Shown: positions 27,421 to 36,851, counted from the first letter of the stretch. The stretch: DNA of 37,003 nucleotides from Oscillospiraceae bacterium (GCA_015068865.1 SVJT01000003.1:1-37003), one strand, 5' to 3'. Notes: generated by a model not told the origin, from the letters alone. Program-made: numbers and translations.

Positions 27421-28695
27421 ATGGCCAGTCCCTTAGCAGACAGAATAAGACCCCAAAGTTTAGAAGAATGTGTTGGTCAGGCTCATCTTTTGTCTGAAGG
27501 TAAAATCCTCCATCGTCTGATTACCTCCGGCAACATCCCCAATATGATTTTTTACGGACCTTCCGGCATTGGCAAAACAACTGTTGCCAACATTGCGGCT
27601 AAGCTTTCCGGAAAAACCTTGTATAAACTCAATGCCACCAATGCTTCGGTGGCTGATATTAAAGCCATCACGGCAGGACTTGACAGCATGGGCAACTCTG
27701 AAGGTGTGCTCCTTTACTTAGACGAGATTCAGAACTTTAACAAAAAGCAGCAGCAATCCCTGTTGGAGTTTATTGAAAACGGCTCTATTACCCTGATTGC
27801 CAGCACAACGGAAAATCCTTATTTCTATATTTACAATGCTATTTTATCCCGCTCAACGGTGTTTGAATTTTTACCGGTCAGTGCTGAAGATATTCAAATC
27901 GCTCTCATTCGCGCGGTTTCGATTCTCGAAAAAGAAATGGATGTTTCCATCCACATTGAAAAGGACGCTCTTCTTCATTTAGCCGGTTCTTCTGCCGGCG
28001 ATGTACGCAAAGCCTTAAATTCTTTAGAACTTTGTGCACAATCTGCTCCGCTGGGCAAAAAAGGTTTAGAGGTAACACTTTCTTTAGCAGAGCAATGCAC
28101 CCAAAAGAAAGCCTTCCGTCACGATCGGGACGGGGACAGCCACTACGATGTGATCAGTGCTTTTCAGAAGTCCCTCCGTGGCAGCGACCCGGATGCGGCC
28201 ATTCACTATCTGGCGCGGCTTCTTTCCGGCGGTGATTTGCTCATTGCCTGCCGTCGTTTGATGGTCACTGCAGCTGAAGATATTGGTCTTGCCTATCCCC
28301 AGGCGATTTCCATTGTAAAATCCTGCGTTGACTGCGCTTTGCAGTTAGGTCTGCCGGAAGCCAGAATTCCTTTAGCAGAAGCTACAATTTTATTAGCTAC
28401 TGCTCCAAAGTCCAACTCTGCCATTTGCGCCATTGACGAGGCCATGCACGACATTCAAGAAGGTGACACCGGCGAAGTGCCTATCCATTTGAAAGATACC
28501 CATTATGGCGGTGCCAAAAAAATGGGACGGGGGCTCACCTATCAATACCCACACAGTTATCCCAACCATTATGTTCAGCAACAGTATCTGCCGGACGCCA
28601 TTAAAAACAAAGTTTATTACCATGGCGGTCAGAACAAAAATGAACAAGCAATACAGGCCTATTGGGAACAGATAAAAAAGGGAGACAAACAATGA
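27421..28695 (+). CDS. rarA: Replication-associated recombination protein A (AAA+ ATPase)
   Basis: 424 aa; PLADRIRPQSLEECVGQAHLL, GPSGIGKTT, LDEIQNFNKKQQ, conserved C-term (IHLKDTHYGGAKKMGRGLTYQYPHSYPNHYVQQQYLPD). Confidence 0.96.
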   Translation: MASPLADRIRPQSLEECVGQAHLLSEGKILHRLITSGNIPNMIFYGPSGIGKTTVANIAAKLSGKTLYKLNATNASVADIKAITAGLDSMGNSEGVLLYLDEIQNFNKKQQQSLLEFIENGSITLIASTTENPYFYIYNAILSRSTVFEFLPVSAEDIQIALIRAVSILEKEMDVSIHIEKDALLHLAGSSAGDVRKALNSLELCAQSAPLGKKGLEVTLSLAEQCTQKKAFRHDRDGDSHYDVISAFQKSLRGSDPDAAIHYLARLLSGGDLLIACRRLMVTAAEDIGLAYPQAISIVKSCVDCALQLGLPEARIPLAEATILLATAPKSNSAICAIDEAMHDIQEGDTGEVPIHLKDTHYGGAKKMGRGLTYQYPHSYPNHYVQQQYLPDAIKNKVYYHGGQNKNEQAIQAYWEQIKKGDKQ

Positions 28696-29432
28696 GTAGC
28701 TATGAGGGCTTTGCCCGTTTATATGATGCCCTGACCTTTGACGTTAATTATGATAACATTGCCGATTTCCTTACACAGCGTTTGCAGGCAAACGGCATTA
28801 CAAACGGTCTGGTATTAGACCTTGCCTGCGGCACCGGTACGCTGACTCTTGCATTGGCGCAGAAGGGGTATGAAATGTTGGGGGCTGATGCCTCTGAGGA
28901 TATGCTCTCGGTAGCCCGACAAAAAGAGGGCGCCGAAAACATTTTATTTTTAAATCAACCCATGGAAGACTTTGAACTCTACGGCACTGTGAACGCTATC
29001 GTTTGCGTGTTAGACAGCATCAATTATCTCACCGAGCCCGGCGCATTGGAGAAAACCTTTGCTCTTTGTGCCAATTACTTAGACCCGGACGGAGTGCTGA
29101 TCTTTGATGTGAATTCTGAATATAAATTCCGTCAGGTGTTAGCACAAGAAACCTATACCTATGAAACGGATGATATTTTTTACGTTTGGGAAAATGATTT
29201 TGATGAAGAAACTGACCTTTGTCATTTATATTTAACTTTTTTTGAACAAGCAGAAAACGGCTTATACCGCCGTTTGGATGAAATGCACACACAGCGATTG
29301 TATACTGATGCTCATCTGCAAAAAGCATTGGATGCAAACGGACTGGTCATCACTGCACGTTACGACGGTTACACGCAAAACAAACCGTTACAGGATTCTG
29401 AACGTATTGTATATGAAGTGAAAAAAAGATAA
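28692..29432 (+). CDS. Class I SAM-dependent methyltransferase
   Basis: VLDLACGTGTLTLALAQKGYEMLGADASEDML; ATGA overlap with rarA stop. Confidence 0.92.
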   Translation: MSSYEGFARLYDALTFDVNYDNIADFLTQRLQANGITNGLVLDLACGTGTLTLALAQKGYEMLGADASEDMLSVARQKEGAENILFLNQPMEDFELYGTVNAIVCVLDSINYLTEPGALEKTFALCANYLDPDGVLIFDVNSEYKFRQVLAQETYTYETDDIFYVWENDFDEETDLCHLYLTFFEQAENGLYRRLDEMHTQRLYTDAHLQKALDANGLVITARYDGYTQNKPLQDSERIVYEVKKR

Positions 29433-29445
29433 CGGAGGCAAACCA

Positions 29446-30612
29446 TTGAAACAACTGATATTAATCAAATACGGAGAAATTATTTTAAAAGGTTTAAACC
29501 GTCCCTTCTTTGAAGAGGCGTTAGTGAAAAATATAAAAGCGGCCTTGCCTAAAGAGTTTAAAGGCACTGTTCACAAGGCACAGGCAACCATTTATGTGGA
29601 ACCTGATGACCCGGAAATCATTGATGAAATCATCCGCCGTTTAACTAAGGTGTTTGGTATCACCTCCTTAACCCGTGCATTTATGCTGCCCAAAGATATT
29701 GAGGCAATGCAAAAGGGTTCTGCCGAGGTGTTGGCTCCTGTTCTTTCCAATATAAAGACGTTTAAAGTAGAAGCCAAACGTGCCGATAAAAAATTCCCTA
29801 TGACTTCCCCGGAAATCTGCCGGGAAGTGGGTGGCTATCTTCACGATGCTTTCCCCAATCTGACGGTTGATGTAAACAACCCGGAAGAAACGGTTATGGT
29901 CGAAGTGCGCGAACAATATGCCTATGTGTATTGCGGACGTGTTAAGGGCGCCGGCGGTATGCCGGTTGGCTCTAACTCTAAAGCCACACTGCTCCTCTCC
30001 GGCGGTATTGACTCCCCCGTTGCCGGTTATATGACAGCCAAACGAGGCGTTAAATTAAATGCCGTTCACTTTTTCTCTTATCCTTATACCGGCGAGCGTG
30101 CCAAGGATAAGGTGATGACTTTGGCAAAAATTTTAGCTGAATATTCACCCCGTATGGATGTGCACATCGTTCCCTTTACCGAGGCACAGTTGGCCATCCG
30201 CAAGCATTGTCCCGAAGAACAGCTTACCATCATTATGCGCCGTATTATGATGCGCATAGCTGAAAAGGTTGCTGTCAATACAAATTCCAAAGCCTTAATC
30301 ACCGGCGAAAGCATTGGTCAGGTTGCCAGTCAGACCATGGAAGCCTTAGGGGTGACCAATCAGGTTGTTACAGAGGTTCCCGTCTTTCGTCCTGTCATTG
30401 GAATGGATAAAGAAGAAATTGTCACCATCGCAAGACAAATTGGTACTTTTGAGACATCTATTCTGCCTTATGAGGATTGCTGTACCATCTTTACACCAAA
30501 GCATCCCAATACCAAACCGAAGCTGGACAGAATCATAGAATCTGAACAGCGATTGGATATTGAAAAACTGGTTAACGATGCCGTAGCAGGTATCGAAATT
30601 ATTACTGTTTAA
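29446..30612 (+). CDS. thiI: tRNA 4-thiouridine synthase ThiI (no rhodanese domain), TTG start
   Basis: 388 aa; IKYGEIILKGLNRPFFE, THUMP region, PP-loop SGGIDSPVAGYM, GESIGQVASQT. Confidence 0.96.
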   Translation: MKQLILIKYGEIILKGLNRPFFEEALVKNIKAALPKEFKGTVHKAQATIYVEPDDPEIIDEIIRRLTKVFGITSLTRAFMLPKDIEAMQKGSAEVLAPVLSNIKTFKVEAKRADKKFPMTSPEICREVGGYLHDAFPNLTVDVNNPEETVMVEVREQYAYVYCGRVKGAGGMPVGSNSKATLLLSGGIDSPVAGYMTAKRGVKLNAVHFFSYPYTGERAKDKVMTLAKILAEYSPRMDVHIVPFTEAQLAIRKHCPEEQLTIIMRRIMMRIAEKVAVNTNSKALITGESIGQVASQTMEALGVTNQVVTEVPVFRPVIGMDKEEIVTIARQIGTFETSILPYEDCCTIFTPKHPNTKPKLDRIIESEQRLDIEKLVNDAVAGIEIITV

Positions 30613-30627
30613 TAAGGAGTTCACACT

Positions 30628-31125
30628 ATGTCAAATGCCGTTATCAGTTTTTTTCAGGGCTTAGGTTTATCTGACGATTTGGTTGTTTTTATTGTTTCTA
30701 TGTTGCCCATTATAGAGCTTCGCGGTGCCATCCCCTTGGGATTTGTAATGGGAATGAACCCTTGGGAACTGCTTGCCTTAACTGTTATAGGCAACATTTT
30801 ACCTATTCCTTTCATCATTTTATGTGCCCGCCACATTGTCAACTTTTTTCTGCGTACAAAGCTGCTGCGTCCTTTGGGAAACTGGTTGGAAGCAAAGGTC
30901 AGAAAAAATTCTCATAGAGTTGCTAAATATAAATTCTGGGGCTTATGTTTATTTGTAGCTATCCCTTTGCCGGGCACCGGTGGCTGGACAGGTGCACTGC
31001 TGGCCGCATTGATGGACCTGCGAATAAAAAGTGCGCTGCCTTCCATTGTCTTAGGCGTGCTAATCGCCGGACTCATTATGATTTTTGGCAGCAGTATTGT
31101 TTCTTTTGTTATTGGATTGTTTTAA
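30628..31125 (+). CDS. Small multidrug export-like membrane protein (COG2426 type)
   Basis: 165 aa, hydrophobic; MLPIIELRGAIPLGFVMGMNPWELL, PLPGTGGWTGALLAALM. Confidence 0.88.
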   Translation: MSNAVISFFQGLGLSDDLVVFIVSMLPIIELRGAIPLGFVMGMNPWELLALTVIGNILPIPFIILCARHIVNFFLRTKLLRPLGNWLEAKVRKNSHRVAKYKFWGLCLFVAIPLPGTGGWTGALLAALMDLRIKSALPSIVLGVLIAGLIMIFGSSIVSFVIGLF

Positions 31126-31149
31126 TATATCAGAAAGAAGGTTTTTTAT

Positions 31150-31926
31150 ATGGCACTTCACGTTGAACTATTGCAACACACCGGCGAACCGGAAAAAATT
31201 ATTTCTGCTGCCGCTAAACTTTGTTACTCAAGCTCCGGCGTGGAAGATATTTTAAATGGTTTGGATCAGGAAGGTATTCATAAATTTTTAAAAATGCTGA
31301 TGGATTTAGGGCACGAAAGCCCTATCGAGCACGTGAGCTTTACCTTTGGCATTGAAGGTGTGAGCCGCAGTTTGCTTGCCCAGATTACCCGCCACAGAAT
31401 TGCCAGCTATTCTGTAAAATCTCAGCGCTATGTAAAAGAAGGACAGTTTGAGTTCATCACACCGCCGGCTATCAGCGAAAACGAAGAAGCCCATGAATTG
31501 TATCTTAAATCCATGCAGGACGCACAGGAAACCTATAACAAATTAGCCGATATGCTTTCAGAAAAATATTATACTGAATACATAGATGCCGGAGTACCGG
31601 AAAAGAAAGCTAAAAACCAGGCAGAAAAGAAAGCCATTGAAGATGCCCGTTTTGTGTTACCCAATGCCTGCGAAACCAAAATGATTGTCACAATGAATGC
31701 CAGAAGCTTAATGAACTTCTTCCACCATCGTTGTTGTAGCCGTGCACAATGGGAAATTCAGGCTCTTGCCAACGAAATGCTCCGTCTTGTTCGTCAGGTT
31801 GCCCCCACGCTCTTTTCTTTGGCTGGTCCTTCCTGTTTGCAAGGTCCTTGCCCGGAAGGTAAAATGAGCTGCGGCAAAGCATTGCAAATGCGCCGTCAGT
31901 ATCTTGGCGAAGGAGAGAATTTATAA
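31150..31926 (+). CDS. thyX: FAD-dependent thymidylate synthase
   Basis: 258 aa; ThyX motif [36 protein letters not shown]. Confidence 0.96.
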   Translation: MALHVELLQHTGEPEKIISAAAKLCYSSSGVEDILNGLDQEGIHKFLKMLMDLGHESPIEHVSFTFGIEGVSRSLLAQITRHRIASYSVKSQRYVKEGQFEFITPPAISENEEAHELYLKSMQDAQETYNKLADMLSEKYYTEYIDAGVPEKKAKNQAEKKAIEDARFVLPNACETKMIVTMNARSLMNFFHHRCCSRAQWEIQALANEMLRLVRQVAPTLFSLAGPSCLQGPCPEGKMSCGKALQMRRQYLGEGENL

Positions 31927-32597
31927 TGGGCAAACTTATCGTGATTGAGGGTGTGGATGCCAGTGGCAAAGCCACCCAGACCGAAAGACTGTTTCAGCGT
32001 TTACAGGCAGAATATGAAAACATCCGTCAAATTTCTTTTCCTGACTACAACAGTGACTTTTCCCTGCCTATTAAACGGTATTTAGCCGGGGATTTAGGCA
32101 ATCAGGCAGACAGTGTCAGCCCTTATGCAGCTTCTTTATTCTATGCCATTGACCGCTATGCCAGTTTCAAACGAGATTGGGGTAATTTTTATCAGGACGG
32201 CGGCATTTTGATCGCCGACCGGTATGTAACCTCCAATCTGGTTCATCAGGCTGCTAAAATTGATGGAGATAAAACAGAATTTATTCACTGGCTCAGTGAT
32301 TTGGAATACGGTCGTTTAGAGCTTCCTCAGCCGGATTTGGTACTGTTTCTGGATATGCCTCCGGTCTGTGCAAGAAAACTTATGCAGGACAGAGCCAATA
32401 AAATCACAGGAGAGCAACAGAAGGACATTCATGAACGCGACCCCCATCATTTAGACCGAGCCTACGAAAATGCTATGGAGATTGCTTCCATTGCCAGCTG
32501 GCAAATTGTTCATTGTGCGAAAGGTGAAAATATTCGTTCCATTGAAGAAATCGGTGAAGAAATCTATCAAATTGTGAAAATGAAGTTAGAGCAATAA
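31926..32597 (+). CDS. dTMP kinase / deoxynucleoside-monophosphate kinase-like protein
   Basis: 223 aa; P-loop EGVDASGKATQTE, ADRYVTSNLVHQ (DRY), LVLFLDMPP; TAATG overlap with thyX. Confidence 0.85.
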   Translation: MGKLIVIEGVDASGKATQTERLFQRLQAEYENIRQISFPDYNSDFSLPIKRYLAGDLGNQADSVSPYAASLFYAIDRYASFKRDWGNFYQDGGILIADRYVTSNLVHQAAKIDGDKTEFIHWLSDLEYGRLELPQPDLVLFLDMPPVCARKLMQDRANKITGEQQKDIHERDPHHLDRAYENAMEIASIASWQIVHCAKGENIRSIEEIGEEIYQIVKMKLEQ

Positions 32598-32667
32598 AGA
32601 GAAAACGAGAGAAAAACAAAGAAAATCGAACTTTGCAGAAAGTATTTTAAATTTTTTAAAAAAAGGC

Positions 32668-32696
32668 TTGACAAAAGCTTTTTCTTAGCTTATAAT
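32668..32696 (+). promoter_or_regulatory. Sigma-A-type promoter for rplM-rpsI
   Basis: TTGACA (32668) - 17 nt - TATAAT (32691), A/T-tracts upstream. Confidence 0.85.
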
Positions 32697-32750
32697 ATTA
32701 CATGTTGCATTTTGGAAATTATGTTTAAAAGATACAGGAGGTAAAGATTT

Positions 32751-33188
32751 ATGAGTACATTTATGGCTAAAGCTCATGAAATGGAAAAGAAATGGTATAT
32801 CATAGATGCTGCCGGCAAACCCTTAGGTCGTGTTGCAGCACAGGCAGCCGCAATTCTGCGCGGTAAGCATAAGCCTGAGTTCACCCCTCATTGCGATTGC
32901 GGTGACTTCGTGATTATCATCAACGCAGCAGATGCTGTTTTAACCGGCAAAAAGCTGCAGCAGAAGCATTATTACAGACACACCGGTTATGTTGGCGGCC
33001 TGAAGGCTGTTCGTTATGACAAGCTGATGAGCGAACGTCCGGAATTTGCTATGACCAAGGCTATCAAAGGTATGCTGCCCCACAATACCCTGGGTGCAAA
33101 AGCATTAACCAGACTGCGTGTATACGCAGCTGATGCTCACGAGCATGCAGCACAGAAGCCCGAAGCCTGGACACAGGAAATTAAATAA
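32751..33188 (+). CDS. rplM: 50S ribosomal protein L13
   Basis: 145 aa; [46 protein letters not shown]. Confidence 0.98.
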   Translation: MSTFMAKAHEMEKKWYIIDAAGKPLGRVAAQAAAILRGKHKPEFTPHCDCGDFVIIINAADAVLTGKKLQQKHYYRHTGYVGGLKAVRYDKLMSERPEFAMTKAIKGMLPHNTLGAKALTRLRVYAADAHEHAAQKPEAWTQEIK

Positions 33189-33202
33189 GGAGGATCGTGA
33201 AA

Positions 33203-33595
33203 ATGGCAGAATTATTTTATGGTACCGGTAGAAGAAAAAAATCTATTGCTCGCGTTAGATTAGTTGCCGGTAAAGGTGATATTACTGTAAATAACCGTTC
33301 TTTGGATGACTACTTTGGTCTGGAAACCTTAAAGGTTATCGTTAAGCAGCCCTTAGTAGCTACTAAAACCGAAGGCAAATATGATGTTATCGTTTCCGTT
33401 GTTGGCGGTGGCTTCACCGGTCAGGCCGGCGCAATCCGTCACGGTATTGCTCGCGCACTCTTAGAAGTTGATGCTGAAACCTTCCGTCCTATTCTGAAGA
33501 AAGCCGGTTTCTTAACCCGCGACCCCAGAATGAAGGAAAGAAAGAAATACGGTTTGAAGGCTGCTCGTCGTGCACCTCAGTTCTCCAAACGTTAA
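33203..33595 (+). CDS. rpsI: 30S ribosomal protein S9
   Basis: [24 protein letters not shown]...[30 protein letters not shown] 33203 fits AGGAGG spacing; GTG 33197 is an alternative. Confidence 0.98.
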   Translation: MAELFYGTGRRKKSIARVRLVAGKGDITVNNRSLDDYFGLETLKVIVKQPLVATKTEGKYDVIVSVVGGGFTGQAGAIRHGIARALLEVDAETFRPILKKAGFLTRDPRMKERKKYGLKAARRAPQFSKR

Positions 33596-33609
33596 TCATT
33601 GCTTTTTAC

Positions 33610-33640
33610 AAAACCCACAACTATGGTTGTGGGTTTTTTG
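33610..33640 (+). terminator. Rho-independent terminator after rpsI
   Basis: AAAACCCACAAC-TATG-GTTGTGGGTTTTTT. Confidence 0.93.
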
Positions 33641-33704
33641 CATTTTTATCATTGATGTGTTATAATGAATATACAGGAGAATTGATTACGAAAGGAGACA
33701 ACGT

Positions 33705-34028
33705 ATGTTTTCTTTAAAAATGCTCAACATCGTGGCTACTCTAATGATATTGTCAATAGGATTCCTATTGGGAGAAATTTTTCGAAAAAAAACAAATGAA
33801 AATTATAAAAAATTTTTAAAGTATGCAAGCATTGTTTTCCTTGTTATCAGTGCTATTTTACTGATTTGGTTACCGGTTAATAAAGAGTTGTTCCATTGGC
33901 ATTATGATATTGCAACCGGAGAACCGGTAGACCATTACAGCACCTACGGCAAATGTATTACCTATACAGGTATTGCCCTTGTGAGCAGCGGTATTACATT
34001 TTTTGCTAATATAAAAAAGAAGTTGTAA
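33705..34028 (+). CDS. Small membrane protein, unknown function
   Basis: 107 aa with three hydrophobic segments; AAAGGAG upstream; TTGCAT-N17-TATAAT at 33638-33666. Confidence 0.7.
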   Translation: MFSLKMLNIVATLMILSIGFLLGEIFRKKTNENYKKFLKYASIVFLVISAILLIWLPVNKELFHWHYDIATGEPVDHYSTYGKCITYTGIALVSSGITFFANIKKKL

Positions 34029-34041
34029 TCTATAAATTTTG

Positions 34042-34070
34042 CCCCCCACAATTAACTTTGTGGGGGTTTT
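34042..34070 (+). terminator. Rho-independent terminator
   Basis: CCCCCACAA..TTGTGGGGG-type stem followed by TTTT. Confidence 0.85.
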
Positions 34071-34090
34071 ACATTACATAAATATGCAAC

Positions 34091-34173
34091 CTATTTAGAT
34101 TTTTTTCTAAATAGATGTTGACTTGCTGTTTTTGTTGTGTTATAATCTATTTAGAACAATTTCTAAATAGATT
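34091..34173 (+). promoter_or_regulatory. Promoter bracketed by two identical inverted-repeat operators (candidate SdpR-type sites)
   Basis: CTATTTAGA-N6-TCTAAATAG at 34091-34114 and again at 34147-34170 (extended to 13-bp arms, 34144-34173); promoter TTGACT (34118)-N17-TATAAT (34141) between them. Confidence 0.9.
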
Positions 34174-34191
34174 ATAAGGAGGTAGGAAGTT

Positions 34192-34461
34192 ATGGGCATG
34201 AACGAAACATTAAAAGCCATATCCGATTCTGTTCGACGGGATATTCTGCAAATGCTGAAAAGCGGCCAAAAATCTGCCGGAGAAATCGCCGAACATTTTA
34301 ATTTAACCGGTGCAACAGTTTCTTATCATTTGGCAAAACTAAAAAACGCAGATTTAATTACTGAACAAAAATACAAAAATTATGTTTATTACCAATTAAA
34401 TACTTCTGTTTTTGAAGAGGTGTTAACCTGGATTTATGCTTTAGGAGGTAAAGAAAAATGA
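34192..34461 (+). CDS. ArsR-family HTH repressor, SdpR-like
   Basis: 89 aa; AISDSVRRDILQMLKSGQKSAGEIAEHFNLTGATVSYHLAKLKNADLI; next to SdpI-type gene. Confidence 0.93.
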   Translation: MGMNETLKAISDSVRRDILQMLKSGQKSAGEIAEHFNLTGATVSYHLAKLKNADLITEQKYKNYVYYQLNTSVFEEVLTWIYALGGKEK

Positions 34462-35081
34462 AATATATTAAATGGAAAAGCTTGTGTATCACCGGTCTTG
34501 TTTGTCTCTCCCCTATTCTTTTGGGTATCGCTTTGTGGGACACATTGCCTGACACAATAGCCATTCACTTTAACATGTATAACGAACCTGATAACTTTGC
34601 ATCAAAAGAATTTGCTGTATTTGGACTCCCCCTTATGATGTTGGTTCCGCAAATAATTAGCTGCATGATTAATGATTTTAATACACACAAGCATGGTGAA
34701 CGAAAAAAATTTACGTTGGTCACTAAGTGGATTATTCCTATTATGTCTGTTATTTTGCAAGTCGTAACCTTAGGTTACAGCCTTGGTTGGAACTTAGACA
34801 TCAGAAAAGTAACGGCATTGATGGTCAGTATCATTTTTTTAGTCATTGGTAATTATTTACCGAAATTTGACTATATTAAAAATTATAATATTGATGCTGA
34901 AAAAGCAAAAAAAATCAACCGATTTATTGGATTTGAAACGGTTATTATGGGAATATTAGGACTCATCACAATCTTCATGCCGCCAGTAACCACTGTCATT
35001 TGGCTCTTTTTGTTAATTCCTTACGCAATTATAGCTGTTCTGTATGGACTGAAAATTGGTTATTTAAAAGATAAAAAGTAA
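34458..35081 (+). CDS. SdpI-like membrane protein (DUF1648 + SdpI)
   Basis: 207 aa, six hydrophobic segments; WDTLPDTIAIHFNMYNEPDNFASK (DUF1648 motif), IIFLVIGNYLPK; ATGA overlap with repressor. Confidence 0.92.
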   Translation: MKYIKWKSLCITGLVCLSPILLGIALWDTLPDTIAIHFNMYNEPDNFASKEFAVFGLPLMMLVPQIISCMINDFNTHKHGERKKFTLVTKWIIPIMSVILQVVTLGYSLGWNLDIRKVTALMVSIIFLVIGNYLPKFDYIKNYNIDAEKAKKINRFIGFETVIMGILGLITIFMPPVTTVIWLFLLIPYAIIAVLYGLKIGYLKDKK

Positions 35082-35095
35082 ACTGATTCATTCTT

Positions 35096-35140
35096 AAGAG
35101 GCTTAAGCAAATCGAAATAATGTTTGCTTAAGCCTCTTTT
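35096..35140. terminator. Bidirectional rho-independent terminator
   Basis: AAGAGGCTTAAGCAAA-N11-TTTGCTTAAGCCTCTT followed by TT. Confidence 0.9.
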
Positions 35141-35314
35141 TTATTCATATAAATTATTATTCAAGTTAAGAACTTGCTGAAGCCTGTAATCTTTCTCCCG
35201 GTTATATTTCTCAGTTAGAAGGTCCGAATTGCTTCTTTTGCCCATCTTTAAAAACTTTTTTTCCATTGGTGAGGTTTTAAACACGCCGGTTTCCAAGTTG
35301 GTTGACGTAGAAGA
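35141..35314 (-). pseudogene. Probable gene remnant (C-terminal fragment)
   Basis: Open 57-codon stretch STSTNLETGVFKTSPMEKKFLKMGKRSNSDLLTEKYNREKDYRLQQVLNLNNNLYE* not in ORF track, ending directly at the terminator; no obvious RBS before the internal ATG (35266). Confidence 0.4.
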
Positions 35315-35325
35315 TTAGCATTTAA

Positions 35326-35361
35326 AAAGGAGATGTAAAAAAATTTTTTTACATCTCCTTT
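35326..35361 (-). terminator. Terminator downstream of the beta-eliminating lyase
   Basis: 36-bp perfect palindrome AAAGGAGATGTAAAAAAA/TTTTTTTACATCTCCTTT. Confidence 0.85.
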
Positions 35362-35371
35362 ACTTTTATTC

Positions 35372-36829
35372 TTATTGATCCTCGCCAAAATCAGCCGCAT
35401 AAGCTGCCGCCAGTTTTTCCGGCCAATCGGATACCGGCTCTAACCGACCGGTAAAGAAACGTAAGGTTTTAGGTTCATGCACAAAACGCAAACCGCCGAC
35501 TAAATGTCTGTGGTCATACAACCACTTCACTCTGTCAATGACATATTCCGTCTGCGACAAAGTAAATACACGTCTGGGGAACGCCAAACGAACCATTTCT
35601 ACTGATGCAATGCGTTCGCTGCCATCGGGATTACGTTCTTCTGACAACGTACCACGTTCCATACCGCGAATGCCGCCACAAATGTACAGTGCAGCAACCA
35701 AAGCACCGGAGGGATACTGTTCGGAAGGCACATGACTCAGCACCTCTCTGGCATTAATATGAGCGCCCAGACCGCCACCGGGGGTAATCATAGGCACACC
35801 GTATGCATCCAGAACATCTACACAGTGCTGAATAAACTGCGGGCCCTGAGAAATTACATCAAAATCCATCGTCTCTTCAAAACCAATGGTCATGGCTTCC
35901 ATTTCTTTAACAGACATACCACCATAGGTTAAAAAACCTTCATACATGGTGATGTAATCCTCCATATCATGGAACATTTGCTCATCACGAACCAAAATAC
36001 CGCCACCACGGCTAAAACCAAACTTTCTGGCTGAGAAGTAGATAATATCAAACAAATCAGCAATCATTCGGGTAATTTCACGAATGGACTTATCTTTCAT
36101 TGATTCTTCGCGAACCTTGATAAAATACAGATTATCCTGCAGCAGAGAAGCATCCAGTACTGTTACAATACCATGAGACTTTGCAAGTTCTGTTGCTTCT
36201 TTCATATTGGCATAAGAAATGGGCTGACCGCCGATTAAGTTGGTACCGGCCTCCAAACGCATATATGCAATGTTTTCGGCACCTTCTTTTTCGATACAGG
36301 CCTTGACTTTATTTAAATCAATATCCCCTTTAAAGGGCAAAGTACTCTTTTCAATCAAGCCTTCATCCTTAACAAGCTCTTCCACACGACCGCCTAAGGT
36401 GGTGACATGAGCCTTGGACGTTGTAAAGTGATAGTTCATAATGACACAACTGTCCGGCTTTACAAAATGACGGGCAATAATGTGTTCACAGGCACGACCC
36501 TGATGGGTAGGCAGCAAATTACCGATGCCGAAGATTTCTTCCAGCTTATCACGCATACGGTAAAAGGTTTCGCTACCGGCATAAGCATCGTCAGCACGAA
36601 GCATTGCTGACTGCATTTCGTCACTCATGGCATTGACACCGGAGTCCGTCAGCATATCCATAAAAATATCGCCGTTATGTAATAAGAAGGTATTAAAACC
36701 GGCTTCTGACATTTTAGCTAATCTGTCCTTGACCGGTAACAGATTCAATTTCTGCACAATCTTTACTTTATGCATCTCCATAGGGATTGGATCGTGTTTG
36801 TAAAACTTAATTTCTGGCATATTAATCAT
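35372..36829 (-). CDS. PLP-dependent beta-eliminating lyase (tryptophanase / tyrosine phenol-lyase family), substrate uncertain
   Basis: 485 aa; DDAYAGSETFYRMRDKLEEIFG, LPTHQGRACEHI, RLEAGTNLIGGQPIS, GGGLGAHINAREVLSHVPSEQYP, MVRLAFPRRVFT. ATG 36820 (MPEIKFY) is an alternative start. Confidence 0.9.
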   Translation of the reverse strand: MINMPEIKFYKHDPIPMEMHKVKIVQKLNLLPVKDRLAKMSEAGFNTFLLHNGDIFMDMLTDSGVNAMSDEMQSAMLRADDAYAGSETFYRMRDKLEEIFGIGNLLPTHQGRACEHIIARHFVKPDSCVIMNYHFTTSKAHVTTLGGRVEELVKDEGLIEKSTLPFKGDIDLNKVKACIEKEGAENIAYMRLEAGTNLIGGQPISYANMKEATELAKSHGIVTVLDASLLQDNLYFIKVREESMKDKSIREITRMIADLFDIIYFSARKFGFSRGGGILVRDEQMFHDMEDYITMYEGFLTYGGMSVKEMEAMTIGFEETMDFDVISQGPQFIQHCVDVLDAYGVPMITPGGGLGAHINAREVLSHVPSEQYPSGALVAALYICGGIRGMERGTLSEERNPDGSERIASVEMVRLAFPRRVFTLSQTEYVIDRVKWLYDHRHLVGGLRFVHEPKTLRFFTGRLEPVSDWPEKLAAAYAADFGEDQ

Positions 36830-36851
36830 TCCTTTTCTTTTCTATGCCCCT

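Noticed and set aside
28032-28235. 67-aa ORF in another frame of rarA
   Set aside because: Alternate-frame ORF entirely within a conserved AAA+ gene.
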